The notes under the pieces are model-generated. The model saw only the letters and a list, made by a program, of their open reading frames with translations, ran no database searches and was not told the origin of the DNA. 34,077 nucleotides of DNA from a virus: positions 1 to 34,077 of the IMG/VR virus record IMGVR_UViG_3300020205_004822; one strand, written 5' to 3'. Numbering within the stretch: the first letter of the stretch is position 1; every line of letters starts with the position of its first letter. Positions 1 to 8,789 of this stretch are shown here, piece after piece. The position numbers were made by a program, and so were the translations under genes.

Positions 1-185
1 CCGTCCACACCGAGGCCGTCAGCTATTTGACGGCCCACATCCTCTCAACCCGCGTCATGCAGATCGGCCTTCAGGTCGGCTCACAATCCGGTCAGCCCTT
101 GGGCTCCGTGTTAGCGGCCAGCCTTTACGGCCAGGAGTACGAGCGCCTCAAAGGCACTCTGCCCATCTCAGGCTTTGCGCTGTAG
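1..185 (+). CDS. C-terminal end of a head-tail connector-type protein (partial)
   Basis: The reading frame is open from the window edge to TAG at 183-185 and gives about 60 residues, so the start lies outside the window. The segment reads as an amphipathic helix (VSYLTAHILS) followed by a G/S-rich linker and the short motif YGQEYERLK. This pattern, a helical 'YLTAHLL' segment and a terminal 'YGQxY' motif, is what I remember of small head-tail adaptor proteins of the DUF4054/gp6-like type. Position supports this, since the next genes are neck and tail-completion genes. It ends 2 bases before the next ATG, so it belongs to the same operon. The family assignment is inference from a short fragment. 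Confidence 0.5.
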   Translation, partial: VHTEAVSYLTAHILSTRVMQIGLQVGSQSGQPLGSVLAASLYGQEYERLKGTLPISGFAL

Positions 186-187
186 TT

Positions 188-592
188 ATGACCATCCCCG
201 TCGCTGTTGTTGCTAACTACGCCCCTTGGGGTAACGCGCAACTGGCGTTCGAGGTTGGCGGCACAACTATCAGCACAGACGCCACGACCGGCAACAGGGT
301 GCAATCCACCGAGCTCGTCGAATACCTAGCTGCACTCGACCTCCAAGCCCCGGCCTGGAACGGGCAGCCAGGTGTGGACAACTCAACCTACGCCTGCACC
401 GGTCGGCTGCTCAGCCCTGCTCGCCTTGATCCTCGGATCACCAACGGCAGCCAGGCCGAGGCCATCATCAACGGCTACCACGGCCGTTTCGAGCTCGTTT
501 TCGATCTCGCGATGGACAACGCGGTTTACCGCGACATCCGTCAGTCCATCCAAGGCACATTCCGCGTCATTGGAGGACCCACTGGTGGCTAA
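188..592 (+). CDS. Hypothetical neck / head-completion protein
   Basis: A 134-residue protein with ATG two bases after the preceding stop and no membrane segment or recognisable catalytic motif. It is rich in small and polar residues with alternating hydrophobics, suggesting a mainly beta fold, and it ends in a Gly-rich tail. Between a connector-like gene and a gp10-like gene, the usual occupant is a head-closure (stopper) or neck protein, so that is the contextual guess. I do not recognise the sequence itself. Its last bases carry the GGAGG ribosome-binding site (572-576) and the overlapping GTG start of the next gene. Confidence 0.6.
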   Translation: MTIPVAVVANYAPWGNAQLAFEVGGTTISTDATTGNRVQSTELVEYLAALDLQAPAWNGQPGVDNSTYACTGRLLSPARLDPRITNGSQAEAIINGYHGRFELVFDLAMDNAVYRDIRQSIQGTFRVIGGPTGG

Positions 593-956
593 CCGACCCC
601 TAGACGCCCAGCTCAAAGCCGCTACCGCGAAAGCGACCCAGCAGCTTTCCCGCTGGCTCGACACCCGCTTCACCGCGGAAATCTCCGCACCCAAGTGGGA
701 CTACCCCACCCCACCGCAGGTGCGCGACATCGTGGACACCGGCCGCCTCCGCGCCAGCCAGACACGCACCGTCAACTCCGACGGTTCCGTGACCTTCACC
801 TGGCCGGTCGAATACGCCACCCAAGTCCACGAGGGCGGAGTCAGCCTCACCGGCCTCCGCTTCCCCGGTCGTCCCTGGACCAAAACCCCCCTCGAGGAGG
901 CCCCGGCCCAGTTCGACCGTTTCCTGCGCAACGCCCTAAGCGCTGAGCAGCGATGA
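585..956 (+). CDS. HK97 gp10-like tail-completion / minor neck protein
   Basis: A 123-residue product. I chose GTG 585 because a perfect GGAGG at 572-576 lies 8 bases upstream and the start overlaps the previous stop by a few bases; an upstream ATG at 372 would lie deep inside the neighbouring gene in another frame. The product begins with a helical, Ala/Lys-rich segment and then has the motif 'WPVEYATQVHEGG', recalling the 'YAxxVExG' core of HK97-gp10-like proteins that join head and tail, followed by 'RPWTKTPLEE' near the C-terminus where that family often has 'RPFLxPAl'. Tail-completion is inferred from this pattern plus gene order. The stop overlaps the next start as ATGA. Confidence 0.6.
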   Translation: MANRPLDAQLKAATAKATQQLSRWLDTRFTAEISAPKWDYPTPPQVRDIVDTGRLRASQTRTVNSDGSVTFTWPVEYATQVHEGGVSLTGLRFPGRPWTKTPLEEAPAQFDRFLRNALSAEQR

Positions 957-1426
957 CGATCTCCACCGCCTGCCCCAGTGTCCTCTCCCTGAGGACCACC
1001 ATCGAGCGCTACATCCTCGACCTTTACTTGGCCGATGGCGTAACGCTCCGCCCCCAGGCCGACTGGCCTGGGTACTACACCCTGCCGACCGGCAGCCGCA
1101 TCCCCGCGGTCTACGTCGTCGGCGCGGCCATGGTGCCATCCGACTGGGCAGTCACCGGCATCGAGTGCACCCTCACCGATGTCCCCGAGATCGCCTCTCC
1201 CGGCTCCGTTGGAGCCATCGTGTCCTACGAGCGCTGGTCAGTTCGTTTCACGAACTACGGCGCGCGCACCGGCACAAACATGGGCACCACGCTGCTGGAC
1301 ATCAGCCGCCGCCTGGCCCGTGCATTCCCTCGGGACAATGCCACCTACATGTCCCGGACTGAGGCCACCTACGAGGCCTTGACAGTGTCCATCCTGGGCG
1401 CTGTTTTGAACCCCCCGATCCCCTAA
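953..1426 (+). CDS. Putative tail terminator protein
   Basis: A 157-residue protein whose ATG overlaps the previous stop (ATGA at 953-956), the typical translational coupling of a morphogenesis operon. It has no signal peptide, membrane span or catalytic motif. Lying directly upstream of the major tail protein and downstream of a gp10-like gene, it is where lambda-type phages encode the tail terminator (gpU-like) that caps the tube. The central 'ERWSVRFTNYGARTG' and the following helical 'LLDISRRLARAFP' agree with the alpha/beta layout of such proteins. The assignment is mainly positional; the sequence itself is not diagnostic to me. Confidence 0.5.
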   Translation: MTISTACPSVLSLRTTIERYILDLYLADGVTLRPQADWPGYYTLPTGSRIPAVYVVGAAMVPSDWAVTGIECTLTDVPEIASPGSVGAIVSYERWSVRFTNYGARTGTNMGTTLLDISRRLARAFPRDNATYMSRTEATYEALTVSILGAVLNPPIP

Positions 1427-1438
1427 GGAGTTTCCACC

Positions 1439-2449
1439 ATGGCTGATTACGCCATCGGGCTGTCGTTCCACAAGGCTCACCGGACCCTCGTCCGCGCCGT
1501 GGATTTGACCCCACCCTGCCGCTACTACGCAACCCGCGACACCGCAGGTTTGATCACGCTGCCCGTACTCGACACAGGTGCTGCCTACGTCGAACTGCAG
1601 GGCATCACCAACACCACGTTTGCCATCAACGACAACAACCAGGAGTTCCGCCTCCTGGGTGACGAAGGTTGGATGGACAGCGTCATCACCGGTTCGTCGG
1701 TGCAGGCGTCGGTGACCGCGTACTTCCTGAAGGACGCTGAGATCCCCGCCGGCCAAAACTGCCCCCAGTTCCGCGGTGACTACGAAGAGGGCTTTGCCCT
1801 CATCGAAAAAGCCCGCTACAACAAGAACTTCGAGATCTACATCGAGTTCCTGAAAGAGCTGGGTCAAACCGAAGGCACCACCGGCAACTACACCTACGAC
1901 TTCACCGGCTTCAACGCCGTGATCTCGAACTACAACGAGAACATCACAGCCGAAGGCCTCACCGAGGTCTCCTTCGACCTGATGTCGCGCGGTCGCCCGG
2001 TCTTCGGCCGCTATGTGGCTGGTGCTACCCCGCTAGCTTTCGGCGGCGTTCAGAGCAGCCTGCTGTTCACCGCTCCTGCCTCAGGTACTCGCCGGTACGC
2101 CACCGTGCCTGCTGCCAACGCTTCTGCGGTGGTAGTAAGCGCCGACCTGACGGTCACCTACACCAGCGACGGCACCGCTGCCCTGACCCAGCTATCCCTG
2201 GGCCAAACCGACGGCGGCGGTTTCCGCCTCGAAGTCGCCGACACCGGCGTCCTGGTTCCGGCCACCGTCACCTTGGCGTCCAACGTGGTGACCATCAACC
2301 CGAGCACCAACCTGACCGCTGCGACCATCTACCGCCTCAGCGTCACCGACGGCGCTATCAAGCAGGCAATCGATGGCAGCGGCGCTGCATCGGCCTCGGG
2401 TGTGCGCACGGCCCTCGAGGGCTTCGAGACCCTCTTCCGTACGGCCTAA
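1439..2449 (+). CDS. Major tail (tube) protein with C-terminal Ig-like domain
   Basis: A 336-residue protein translated from ATG 1439 with a strong AAGGAG ribosome-binding site at 1425-1430. The first ~200 residues look like a tail-tube domain ('MDSVITGSSVQASVTAYFLKD', then alternating beta segments). The last ~120 residues form a separate module with the hallmarks of an SbsA-type bacterial Ig-like domain (Big_5): 'LTVTYTSDGTA', 'VVTINPSTNLTAATIY' and a final '..VTDGAIKQAIDGSG'. Extra Ig-like domains on major tail proteins are known from lambda gpV and decorate the outside of the tube. A consensus terminator follows directly, as expected for the most abundant tail protein. The position before the chaperone frameshift pair and tape measure is the canonical order. 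Confidence 0.85.
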   Translation: MADYAIGLSFHKAHRTLVRAVDLTPPCRYYATRDTAGLITLPVLDTGAAYVELQGITNTTFAINDNNQEFRLLGDEGWMDSVITGSSVQASVTAYFLKDAEIPAGQNCPQFRGDYEEGFALIEKARYNKNFEIYIEFLKELGQTEGTTGNYTYDFTGFNAVISNYNENITAEGLTEVSFDLMSRGRPVFGRYVAGATPLAFGGVQSSLLFTAPASGTRRYATVPAANASAVVVSADLTVTYTSDGTAALTQLSLGQTDGGGFRLEVADTGVLVPATVTLASNVVTINPSTNLTAATIYRLSVTDGAIKQAIDGSGAASASGVRTALEGFETLFRTA

Positions 2450-2483
2450 GGGTCAGACTGAGAACGAGCCAACACTCACTTCA

Positions 2484-2505
2484 CCCCGCACCTGCGGGGT
2501 TTTTT
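2484..2505 (+). terminator. Rho-independent terminator after the major tail gene
   Basis: CCCCGC (2484-2489) pairs with GCGGGG (2494-2499) around an ACCT loop and is followed at once by six T (2500-2505). It sits 34 bases after the major tail gene and probably raises the ratio of tube protein to the downstream chaperone and tape-measure products through partial termination. Confidence 0.9.
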
Positions 2506-2512
2506 CTTACCT

Positions 2513-2740
2513 ATGCAACACGACCTGTTGATGGACGCCGCCCACACGGTATTCGCAGTCAACTGCGTTGTAGAAGACACCACCCTTCACTGCGGTGCCT
2601 TGTACATGGAACCCCAGATCCCGTTCAAGTCTATACGCCTAGCGTATGAAGCTGCTAGCGTAATGGTTGAACTACCCGATGAGCTTCTGAACCAACCCGA
2701 GCCTTTCAGGTTCTGGTCAATCGAGCTCCCCCTTTGCTGA
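2513..2740 (+). CDS. Small hypothetical protein upstream of the tail chaperone
   Basis: A 75-residue protein starting at ATG 2513, just after the terminator, with its stop overlapping the next gene (TGATG at 2738-2742). It is acidic and has no membrane segment or recognised motif. Codon use in the first part includes A/T-ending codons unlike the flanking genes. Some siphoviruses carry a small gene between tube and chaperone, but I do not recognise a family and assign no function. The tight coupling to the chaperone gene supports real translation. Confidence 0.6.
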   Translation: MQHDLLMDAAHTVFAVNCVVEDTTLHCGALYMEPQIPFKSIRLAYEAASVMVELPDELLNQPEPFRFWSIELPLC

Positions 2741-3276
2741 TGTCGAAGTACGCATCTTTACTGTTCTCCCCCGAGGAGTACCACCAGATCGGCCCTTTCC
2801 GCTTCCCCATCTATCACGATCTGGTACCGGGTGAAGCCAAAGGCATCGAAACCATCGGGCGTAAGCAGTCCAAATCGACGTTCCGCTCCATCAAGCTGGC
2901 GCAACGCATCGCCAAGGACAAGGACATCACCACCAAGGAGGCCATCGAGCTCCTGAGCGCCTCTGAAAACTCCGACCTCCTCTACGACTACGCCACCGAG
3001 CTCGAGGATCTACAGCGCGAATCCATCGGCGCCGTCGAGCAACAGGTCGCCCTGGTGACGCTGTTCATGCGCTACCGCGCCGAAGCCAAGCTGCCCAAAT
3101 CCAAGGACTGGCAGAAGCTCGAAGACTGGACCGAAGAGGACACCGAGGCCATCCCCACCAAGCTCATGGAAGAGGTCTTCCAACTGATCACCTGGGAGCG
3201 TGACGGCTGGCCGAGCGCGGAGGGAAACGAGCCGGAAGCGGAGCCGGAGTTCAGCCCACCCCAGATCAAATCCTGA
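2740..3276 (+). CDS. Tail assembly chaperone, short form (gpG-like)
   Basis: A 178-residue, highly charged, helical, soluble protein from ATG 2740, overlapping the previous stop as TGATG; a TTG two codons upstream is a less likely start. Lambda-type phages place two overlapping chaperone frames between the tube and the tape-measure gene; the short product coats the hydrophobic tape measure during assembly. The C-terminal stretch is very rich in Glu and Pro, as in other gpG proteins just before their shift site. The heptamer G GGA AAC lies in the correct phase at 3222-3228, 46 bases before the TGA. Gene order and the frameshift signal together make this assignment strong although sequence similarity is not obvious. 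Confidence 0.85.
   Translation: MSKYASLLFSPEEYHQIGPFRFPIYHDLVPGEAKGIETIGRKQSKSTFRSIKLAQRIAKDKDITTKEAIELLSASENSDLLYDYATELEDLQRESIGAVEQQVALVTLFMRYRAEAKLPKSKDWQKLEDWTEEDTEAIPTKLMEEVFQLITWERDGWPSAEGNEPEAEPEFSPPQIKS
3222..3228 (+). other. Programmed -1 ribosomal frameshift site (G GGA AAC)
   Basis: The heptamer GGGAAAC is read in the chaperone frame as (GA)G GGA AAC, exactly the X XXY YYZ phase needed for simultaneous P- and A-site slippage by -1. Lambda uses the near-identical GGGAAAG in the same gene pair. The -1 frame is open from 3204 through 3701, so slippage produces a fusion protein. Confidence 0.85.
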
Positions 3277-3701
3277 AGGAGGCGGAGGACACCCTCCGCG
3301 CTCCCCTAACCGACTGGGACGCCCTGTATTTTCGAGTGCGGGCGTCCGCCGTGGGCGGCGACTTCACCCCTGAGCGCTTCGTTCGCACCCCGGTCAGCAC
3401 CATCCGCTGGCTGCTGCGCCAGATCGACGACGACGAGCGCGGCCGCATGAACCTGGGCAGCCTGAGCACGGCGAAGATGACATCGATTCTCATTCAGATC
3501 GCCCACGGCTTCTCCGGTTCCAAACGCTCCGCCCCCAAGACAGCCCCCCGCGACTTCCTACCCTTCCCCGACTGGAAACCGAGCGCGGCCATCGCCGAAG
3601 GCCCAACAGCCCCCACGAAGTTCATCCTCACCGAGCTCGTGCGCACGCGGCGGCTACCGCTGCACGTTTACGCAGCACTTGCACAGGGCAGTGACAGCTA
3701 G
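3222..3701 (+). CDS. Tail assembly chaperone C-terminal extension (gpT part of gpGT fusion)
   Basis: This -1 frame is made as the C-terminal half of a fusion that begins at 2740. After slippage at 3222-3228 about 157 residues are added, giving a gpGT-like protein of roughly 320 residues. The extension continues 'RAGSGAGVQPTPDQI', then 'LTDWDALYFRVRASAVGG', and ends at TAG 3699-3701. Read alone, the frame could start only at GTG 3336, which has no ribosome-binding site and would discard the well-formed coding sequence upstream of it. In lambda the T domain recruits tube subunits to the tape measure-chaperone complex. The direct evidence is the overlapping open frame and the slippery heptamer; the role comes from the family. 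Confidence 0.8.
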   Translation, partial: GKRAGSGAGVQPTPDQILKEAEDTLRAPLTDWDALYFRVRASAVGGDFTPERFVRTPVSTIRWLLRQIDDDERGRMNLGSLSTAKMTSILIQIAHGFSGSKRSAPKTAPRDFLPFPDWKPSAAIAEGPTAPTKFILTELVRTRRLPLHVYAALAQGSDS

Positions 3702-3731
3702 CCTTAGCATACGGATAGCGCATAGCGGGCT

Positions 3732-6700
3732 GTGTCAGATTTTCGGCTCAAGGTAATAGCGGAGACTCAGACAGCTGAGCGCAACCTTAAGCAGGTAGGA
3801 GAGGTTGCGGATAAAGCTACGAAGCCGCGCAGTTTAGACATAAAAGTACCAAATCTATTCGAGGTAACAAAAAGTTTTCAGACGATAGAACGTGATGTAA
3901 AGTCAGCTGCTAATACCATAAATACGTTTTACAAAGTAGCTAAAGCGCTCCCCAATAACTTTGGGATGACCGCCAACGCAATCGAAAACGTAGGCAAGGG
4001 GGCGGCTAAAAGCGCAATATCGCTAAACAATAACAACACAGCGGCGAAGATATTCAGTAACACACTAAAAGGTGCCACTGGTGCCGCCGGGCAACTCGTA
4101 ACAACCCTAGCAAAAGTTGGTCTCGCCACCTTTGCTATTAAAGAGACCGTAGGAGTGCTACAAGCAGCCTTCAACGGCTTCTTCAACAACACCATCGGCC
4201 GCGAAATCAAACTCCGCGAGACGATCCTCAAGACCCAAACCACCCTCGCCTCCACCAACAAAGTCTTCAAGGACGGCAAGGAGATCACCGATCCCTACCA
4301 GAAGATCGTCACCCTCACTGGCGCCGTCCAGAAAAACATCGACTCCATCCGAGAGCGATCAATCGCCCTAGCCGGTGTCACCTCCAACGATGTCATCGAG
4401 GTCTTCGGGATGGTGGCCTCCCAGGTTGGCCAGATCGGTGGCGGCCTCAAAGAAGCCGAAGACCTAGCCATCAACTTCGCCGCCGCCCTTGGCACATTTG
4501 GCATCCCCCTCTACCAGGCCCGGCAGGAGATCGGCTCCATCCTGCGCGGCGACATCACCACCGACTCGTACCTCGCCAAATCGCTGGGCATCACCAACGA
4601 GGACATCGCCAAGGCCAAAACTCAAACAGGCGGTGTCGTTAAGTTTCTTGAAGAGCGCCTAGCTGCCGCTGTCGCCGGCCAAAAGATCGCCGCCCTGGGC
4701 TTTGCTGGCGTTGTTTCGAACATCAAAGACCTCGGTGAGCTCGTCGGCCAGTACTTCGGCCGCGGCATGCTCCAGCCTTTGCTGAACTCATTAACCGCAG
4801 TATTCGAAACGCTGTTTCGCATACGCACTCAGATCTTTGATATTGCCTCAAAAGCTGGTGAAACTGTCGGTCGCGTAAGCACACTCGTAGTCGGACTGAC
4901 AGCCGGCCGCACCGGTGTGGGCAAAGGCGTGGATGCAAGCGCAGCAGCCTCGGCCGCCTCAGATGTGGCCAACAAAGCCTTCACCGAGATCCAAAGCGTC
5001 GCTCAGCGCACCGTGGGTGCGATTGCAGTAGTCATTGCATCGTTAAAGCCTACGGCGCTTATACTTGCCGATGCCTTTAGCAACGTAGTGGAGGCTTTTG
5101 TACAAATTAAAGTTGGCTCGTTTGAGGCGCTAGCTTCAGCTTTAGCGAATGTAGCGAGAGCCGCGTCGTTAATTGTTCCGATATTCGCTGGCATATTCAA
5201 TCTATACGCGCGCTTCTTAAACACGCCAATCGTCCAATACTTTGCCGAGGTCGCTACCGTCCTTGCATTACTCAAACGTGCTGGCCTAGACGCAGCTACT
5301 TCACTCGTATTGTTCGGCAAGTTTATTATTAGTTCGGTTATCCCCGCTTTAGGCGTTTTTGGCACCGCCGCCGGTGTCGTAATAGGAGCAATCGCAGGTA
5401 TAGGAATAGCCATAGGTCAACTTGTACTAATACTAGCTGGGCTAGCTTCCGCACTTGTTACGCCTGCAGCTGCTATTCCTGCTGTAGCAGCAGGGTTTCA
5501 GGCGTTAGCCGCAAGCCTAGCTAATGTAGGTAACCAAGCAGTCGGGGCTAATACTAAACTAGCCAATTTTGGTAAAGGCTTAACTGCTTTAGGCGCTACA
5601 GCTAAAGCAGCCGGTATGGCTCTTTTAGGCTCACTTGGCTGGATAGTAGCGTTTCAAGTAGGTATCGCAGTTGTCGTAGATGCTGTTGGGCGTTTTCAAC
5701 GTGTACAAGAAGACCAAAAATCTAGCGCTAGAGCCGCTGAAGCCCTGCGCCGCCTCCAGACGACCTATAAAGACGTAAAAGATACAACCGATAGTGCAAC
5801 GAAAGCAGCGCGTGATTTTGAGCTAGCCATTGTAAACGCACAATATGATCGCGGGCTAGATGCGCTAGAAAAAGTACGTGAAAGAATAAATCAAATTCGT
5901 TATGAGCTCAAGCCCGGTATACAAAGCTGGGGAGAGTTTTGGGCAGCAGCATCAGGCGAAGAAATGGGCAAATTCGGGGCGCGTGCACAAGCCGAGCTAA
6001 GCGCGTTAGCCGCCGAAGAAGCTAAGATCAAAGCTGGCCTTAGAGCTGTTGATGCGCAGCGCGACCGCCAACTAGGCGAGGAAAACGTCAAGCTTATCGC
6101 CCAAAAGCGCGTCGACCTTGCCAAAGAGCTTGCCGAGCTCGAGCGCCAACAGCAAAGCGACCTCTTCCAGCAGCGCCAGACCCTCGCCCAGAAGGAAGTC
6201 GAGATTTTCCGCGCCGCCGGCGAGCTCCGCATCTTCCAGATGGAGCAGGCCAACGCCAAGCTCATCGAGGGCGAAGAAGGCGCCTCGCGCACCGCTCTCG
6301 AGGCCCTCAACAACTACCTCTCGGTGCGCGAGAACGGCGAGCTCGAGATCGAAGCCGCCAAGAAGGACATCGTCATCGAGGTGAACAACCTTGAAAAAGC
6401 AATCGCCGACTACCGCTTCGAGAACGAGAAGAAGATCGCCGAGATCCGCAAGCGCGCGGGCCAGAACGATATGGCCATGGCCGATGCCCGCCGCCAGGCG
6501 GAGGGGCAACGGCCGCCGGTAGCTGGCGGGGGTGCATTCGACACAGGACTGCGCACCGGGCCCAGCAACGTAATCGGAGGTAGCGCGCCTTACCACCAGG
6601 ATTTGTCATTTGGTCCGGGAGTAGATCTACGTCAGCAGCGCAAGCTAATGGTAGATCTGGCCAAGTCCTACGACAATATGGGGCGCAAGATAGTACTTAG

Positions 6701-8789
6701 CAATGCGGGGGTACACGGTAGAGTATTCCCGCTTAACGGCACCGTAGAACAACAAAACAAATTCATTACAGATGCGCAAGCTGCGCACCGTAATCGACCA
6801 GGCGGTGGCCGCACTGCCATTGATTTCTACGCCCCTAATAAAGATGATCCAAAAGGCATAGAGGGTCGTTCAGTCGAGAACGCCGCTATGTATGCTCCCC
6901 AAGTTGTAGGGGGCAAAACAAACTATTTTGCAGGTGGAGCAAATGGTGCGGGTGTAGAAATAACTAAAGAGGGACAAAGCATCCTTAAGCTGATTCATGG
7001 ACGTACAGACATAAAGCTGCCCCAGGGAGGCAATGTACCCGGAGCTTCCACACTCGCCACCCGCCCCGCTGCAACCCCCACCCCCGCCCTGCAGTCCTAC
7101 GACGTCGGCGCCCCTGGTATCGAGGCCGTTACAGCCTCCATGCAGAAGCTGAGCTCCGCCTTTGAGCGCCAGCGTCAGCTAGCAGAAGATCTCACAAATG
7201 CCCAAAGCGTAGCCGCATTCGAGAGGATTGCCAAAGAGGCCTTCCCAGAGGTGCAGATAGAGAACTACCTAGATTCTCTAGCAGAAGCCGAACTAACATA
7301 CGACGCAATTACAAGTGCAGCAGCGGGCGCCTTTAACCCAGAACTCTCTGCCTTAGCCATAAGAACTAATGTAGAAATTACTAGGTCTAACACAGAACTA
7401 GCACAGATCATAGAGGAAACGTCTAAACGCGAAAAGCTATCAGAAGCTGAAAAGAAAAAACTTATAGATCAAACAACAGCAGCACAAGCTAAGTACGTAG
7501 ACGGTTTACGACAGGCCCAGGCTATTCAAGCGTCAACCTTAGTTACCCAGCGAGCCGGCTCCTTTGTAGCCCAGCTAAAAGAAGAAACAGCAGCCATTTA
7601 CGACAACCTAGAATTACTCAAAATCCGCACCCAACGTCAATTTGAAGGCGTAGATCCCGCAATAGTCGCCGGGCAAGAAGCACTATTGCTGCTCGAACGC
7701 CAGATAAAAATTGAAACAAATCTGGTAAACGAGGCACTTGGTGTCCAGGTCACTAGGCGTAGTGATTTGCAGAAAGAGATAGCCACAGCCTCCGCCAATG
7801 CCCTCCCTGCCCTGCAAAAACAACTGGATGAAGCGCTTGCCGAGATCGCCAGGCTAGAGGGTAAACGCACAGACATCCAAGCCGGTGGCTTCGACCAAGC
7901 CAACGCCATCAACGCCCGGAACGCAGCCGAGACCGAGCCCGGTGCCAAGCTCCGCGCCTTCATCGGCGATGCCAGGCGTGAGCTCGCCGACCTCGAGGCC
8001 GTAGCCGTTCGCGTCTCACAAAGCATTGGCGACGCCATAGGCAATTCCCTCGCCAACGGCATCACCGGCCTAATCGAAGGCACGATAAGCGCCAAAGAAG
8101 TATTTGCCGATTTCCTAAAAGACATTGGCCAGATTCTCCTTAAGGAGGCCACCAAGATGATCGCTGTTTATATAGCCATCGGCATCGCCAAGATATTCGC
8201 CGGCCTGAGCAGCGGTGGCAACTCAGCTGCCAAGCTCGGCTCCAACCCCAACGTGGCCGCTTACTCCCCCTTACCCGCAGGGGCCAACGGCGCCACTTTC
8301 GCCAACGGCATCGCCACCTTCGCCAGGGGCGGCACCTTCACCAACTCCATAGTCAGCTCCCCCACCCTGTTCAAGTTCGCCGACGGCGGCGCCATGCGCA
8401 CCGGCTTGATGGGCGAGGCCGGCCCCGAGGCAATCATGCCCCTCAAGCGTGGCCCCGACGGCCGGCTGGGAGTCGACGCCAGCGGCATGGCCGTGCCTTA
8501 CCAGCGCTCAGCTGCAGCAGCCACGCCACCGGCCACGGAGGTGCCCTACCAGCGCAGCGGGCCAGTGCCGGCCGTACCGTACTTAAAGTCCGCAGGAGGC
8601 GCAGCTGGCGACAACATGAATGCCCCCATCGACGTGAAGTTTGAGACAGTGCGGATTGGCGGCGTCGATTACGTCACCCGCGACGAAGCCGAGCAAATTG
8701 GCCGGGAGTCTGCGCAACGCGGCGCCGACCTCGCTCATAAGCGCTACCGCAACAGCCCAAGCGCCAGGCGCGCAGCGGGGTTTAGCTGA
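3732..8789 (+). CDS. Tail tape measure protein
   Basis: A 1685-residue protein starting at GTG 3732 that sets tail length; the size predicts a tail of roughly 250 nm by the usual rule of about 0.15 nm per residue. The N-terminal third is helical. Hydrophobic blocks lie near residues 125-150 and densely between 475 and 650, with another near 1475-1495; these are typical of tape measures that enter the host membrane. Long charged coiled coils occupy about 690-920 and 1200-1420. The C-terminus carries the classic motif 'GLMGEAGPEAIMPL'. Residues about 990-1105 look like a degenerate M23-type beta domain. Codon use is patchy: A/T-rich blocks alternate with G/C-rich blocks, suggesting a recombinant history. 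The gene ends as TGATG, coupled to the next. Confidence 0.95.
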   Translation: MSDFRLKVIAETQTAERNLKQVGEVADKATKPRSLDIKVPNLFEVTKSFQTIERDVKSAANTINTFYKVAKALPNNFGMTANAIENVGKGAAKSAISLNNNNTAAKIFSNTLKGATGAAGQLVTTLAKVGLATFAIKETVGVLQAAFNGFFNNTIGREIKLRETILKTQTTLASTNKVFKDGKEITDPYQKIVTLTGAVQKNIDSIRERSIALAGVTSNDVIEVFGMVASQVGQIGGGLKEAEDLAINFAAALGTFGIPLYQARQEIGSILRGDITTDSYLAKSLGITNEDIAKAKTQTGGVVKFLEERLAAAVAGQKIAALGFAGVVSNIKDLGELVGQYFGRGMLQPLLNSLTAVFETLFRIRTQIFDIASKAGETVGRVSTLVVGLTAGRTGVGKGVDASAAASAASDVANKAFTEIQSVAQRTVGAIAVVIASLKPTALILADAFSNVVEAFVQIKVGSFEALASALANVARAASLIVPIFAGIFNLYARFLNTPIVQYFAEVATVLALLKRAGLDAATSLVLFGKFIISSVIPALGVFGTAAGVVIGAIAGIGIAIGQLVLILAGLASALVTPAAAIPAVAAGFQALAASLANVGNQAVGANTKLANFGKGLTALGATAKAAGMALLGSLGWIVAFQVGIAVVVDAVGRFQRVQEDQKSSARAAEALRRLQTTYKDVKDTTDSATKAARDFELAIVNAQYDRGLDALEKVRERINQIRYELKPGIQSWGEFWAAASGEEMGKFGARAQAELSALAAEEAKIKAGLRAVDAQRDRQLGEENVKLIAQKRVDLAKELAELERQQQSDLFQQRQTLAQKEVEIFRAAGELRIFQMEQANAKLIEGEEGASRTALEALNNYLSVRENGELEIEAAKKDIVIEVNNLEKAIADYRFENEKKIAEIRKRAGQNDMAMADARRQAEGQRPPVAGGGAFDTGLRTGPSNVIGGSAPYHQDLSFGPGVDLRQQRKLMVDLAKSYDNMGRKIVLSNAGVHGRVFPLNGTVEQQNKFITDAQAAHRNRPGGGRTAIDFYAPNKDDPKGIEGRSVENAAMYAPQVVGGKTNYFAGGANGAGVEITKEGQSILKLIHGRTDIKLPQGGNVPGASTLATRPAATPTPALQSYDVGAPGIEAVTASMQKLSSAFERQRQLAEDLTNAQSVAAFERIAKEAFPEVQIENYLDSLAEAELTYDAITSAAAGAFNPELSALAIRTNVEITRSNTELAQIIEETSKREKLSEAEKKKLIDQTTAAQAKYVDGLRQAQAIQASTLVTQRAGSFVAQLKEETAAIYDNLELLKIRTQRQFEGVDPAIVAGQEALLLLERQIKIETNLVNEALGVQVTRRSDLQKEIATASANALPALQKQLDEALAEIARLEGKRTDIQAGGFDQANAINARNAAETEPGAKLRAFIGDARRELADLEAVAVRVSQSIGDAIGNSLANGITGLIEGTISAKEVFADFLKDIGQILLKEATKMIAVYIAIGIAKIFAGLSSGGNSAAKLGSNPNVAAYSPLPAGANGATFANGIATFARGGTFTNSIVSSPTLFKFADGGAMRTGLMGEAGPEAIMPLKRGPDGRLGVDASGMAVPYQRSAAAATPPATEVPYQRSGPVPAVPYLKSAGGAAGDNMNAPIDVKFETVRIGGVDYVTRDEAEQIGRESAQRGADLAHKRYRNSPSARRAAGFS

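Noticed and set aside
372-956. Long reading of the gp10-like gene from ATG 372
   Set aside because: It would overlap the previous gene by over 200 bases; GTG 585 has a perfect ribosome-binding site.
5900-6596. Minus-strand ORFs opposite the tape measure
   Set aside because: Mirror frames of a long G/C-rich coiled-coil coding region; compositions match the reverse of the real gene.
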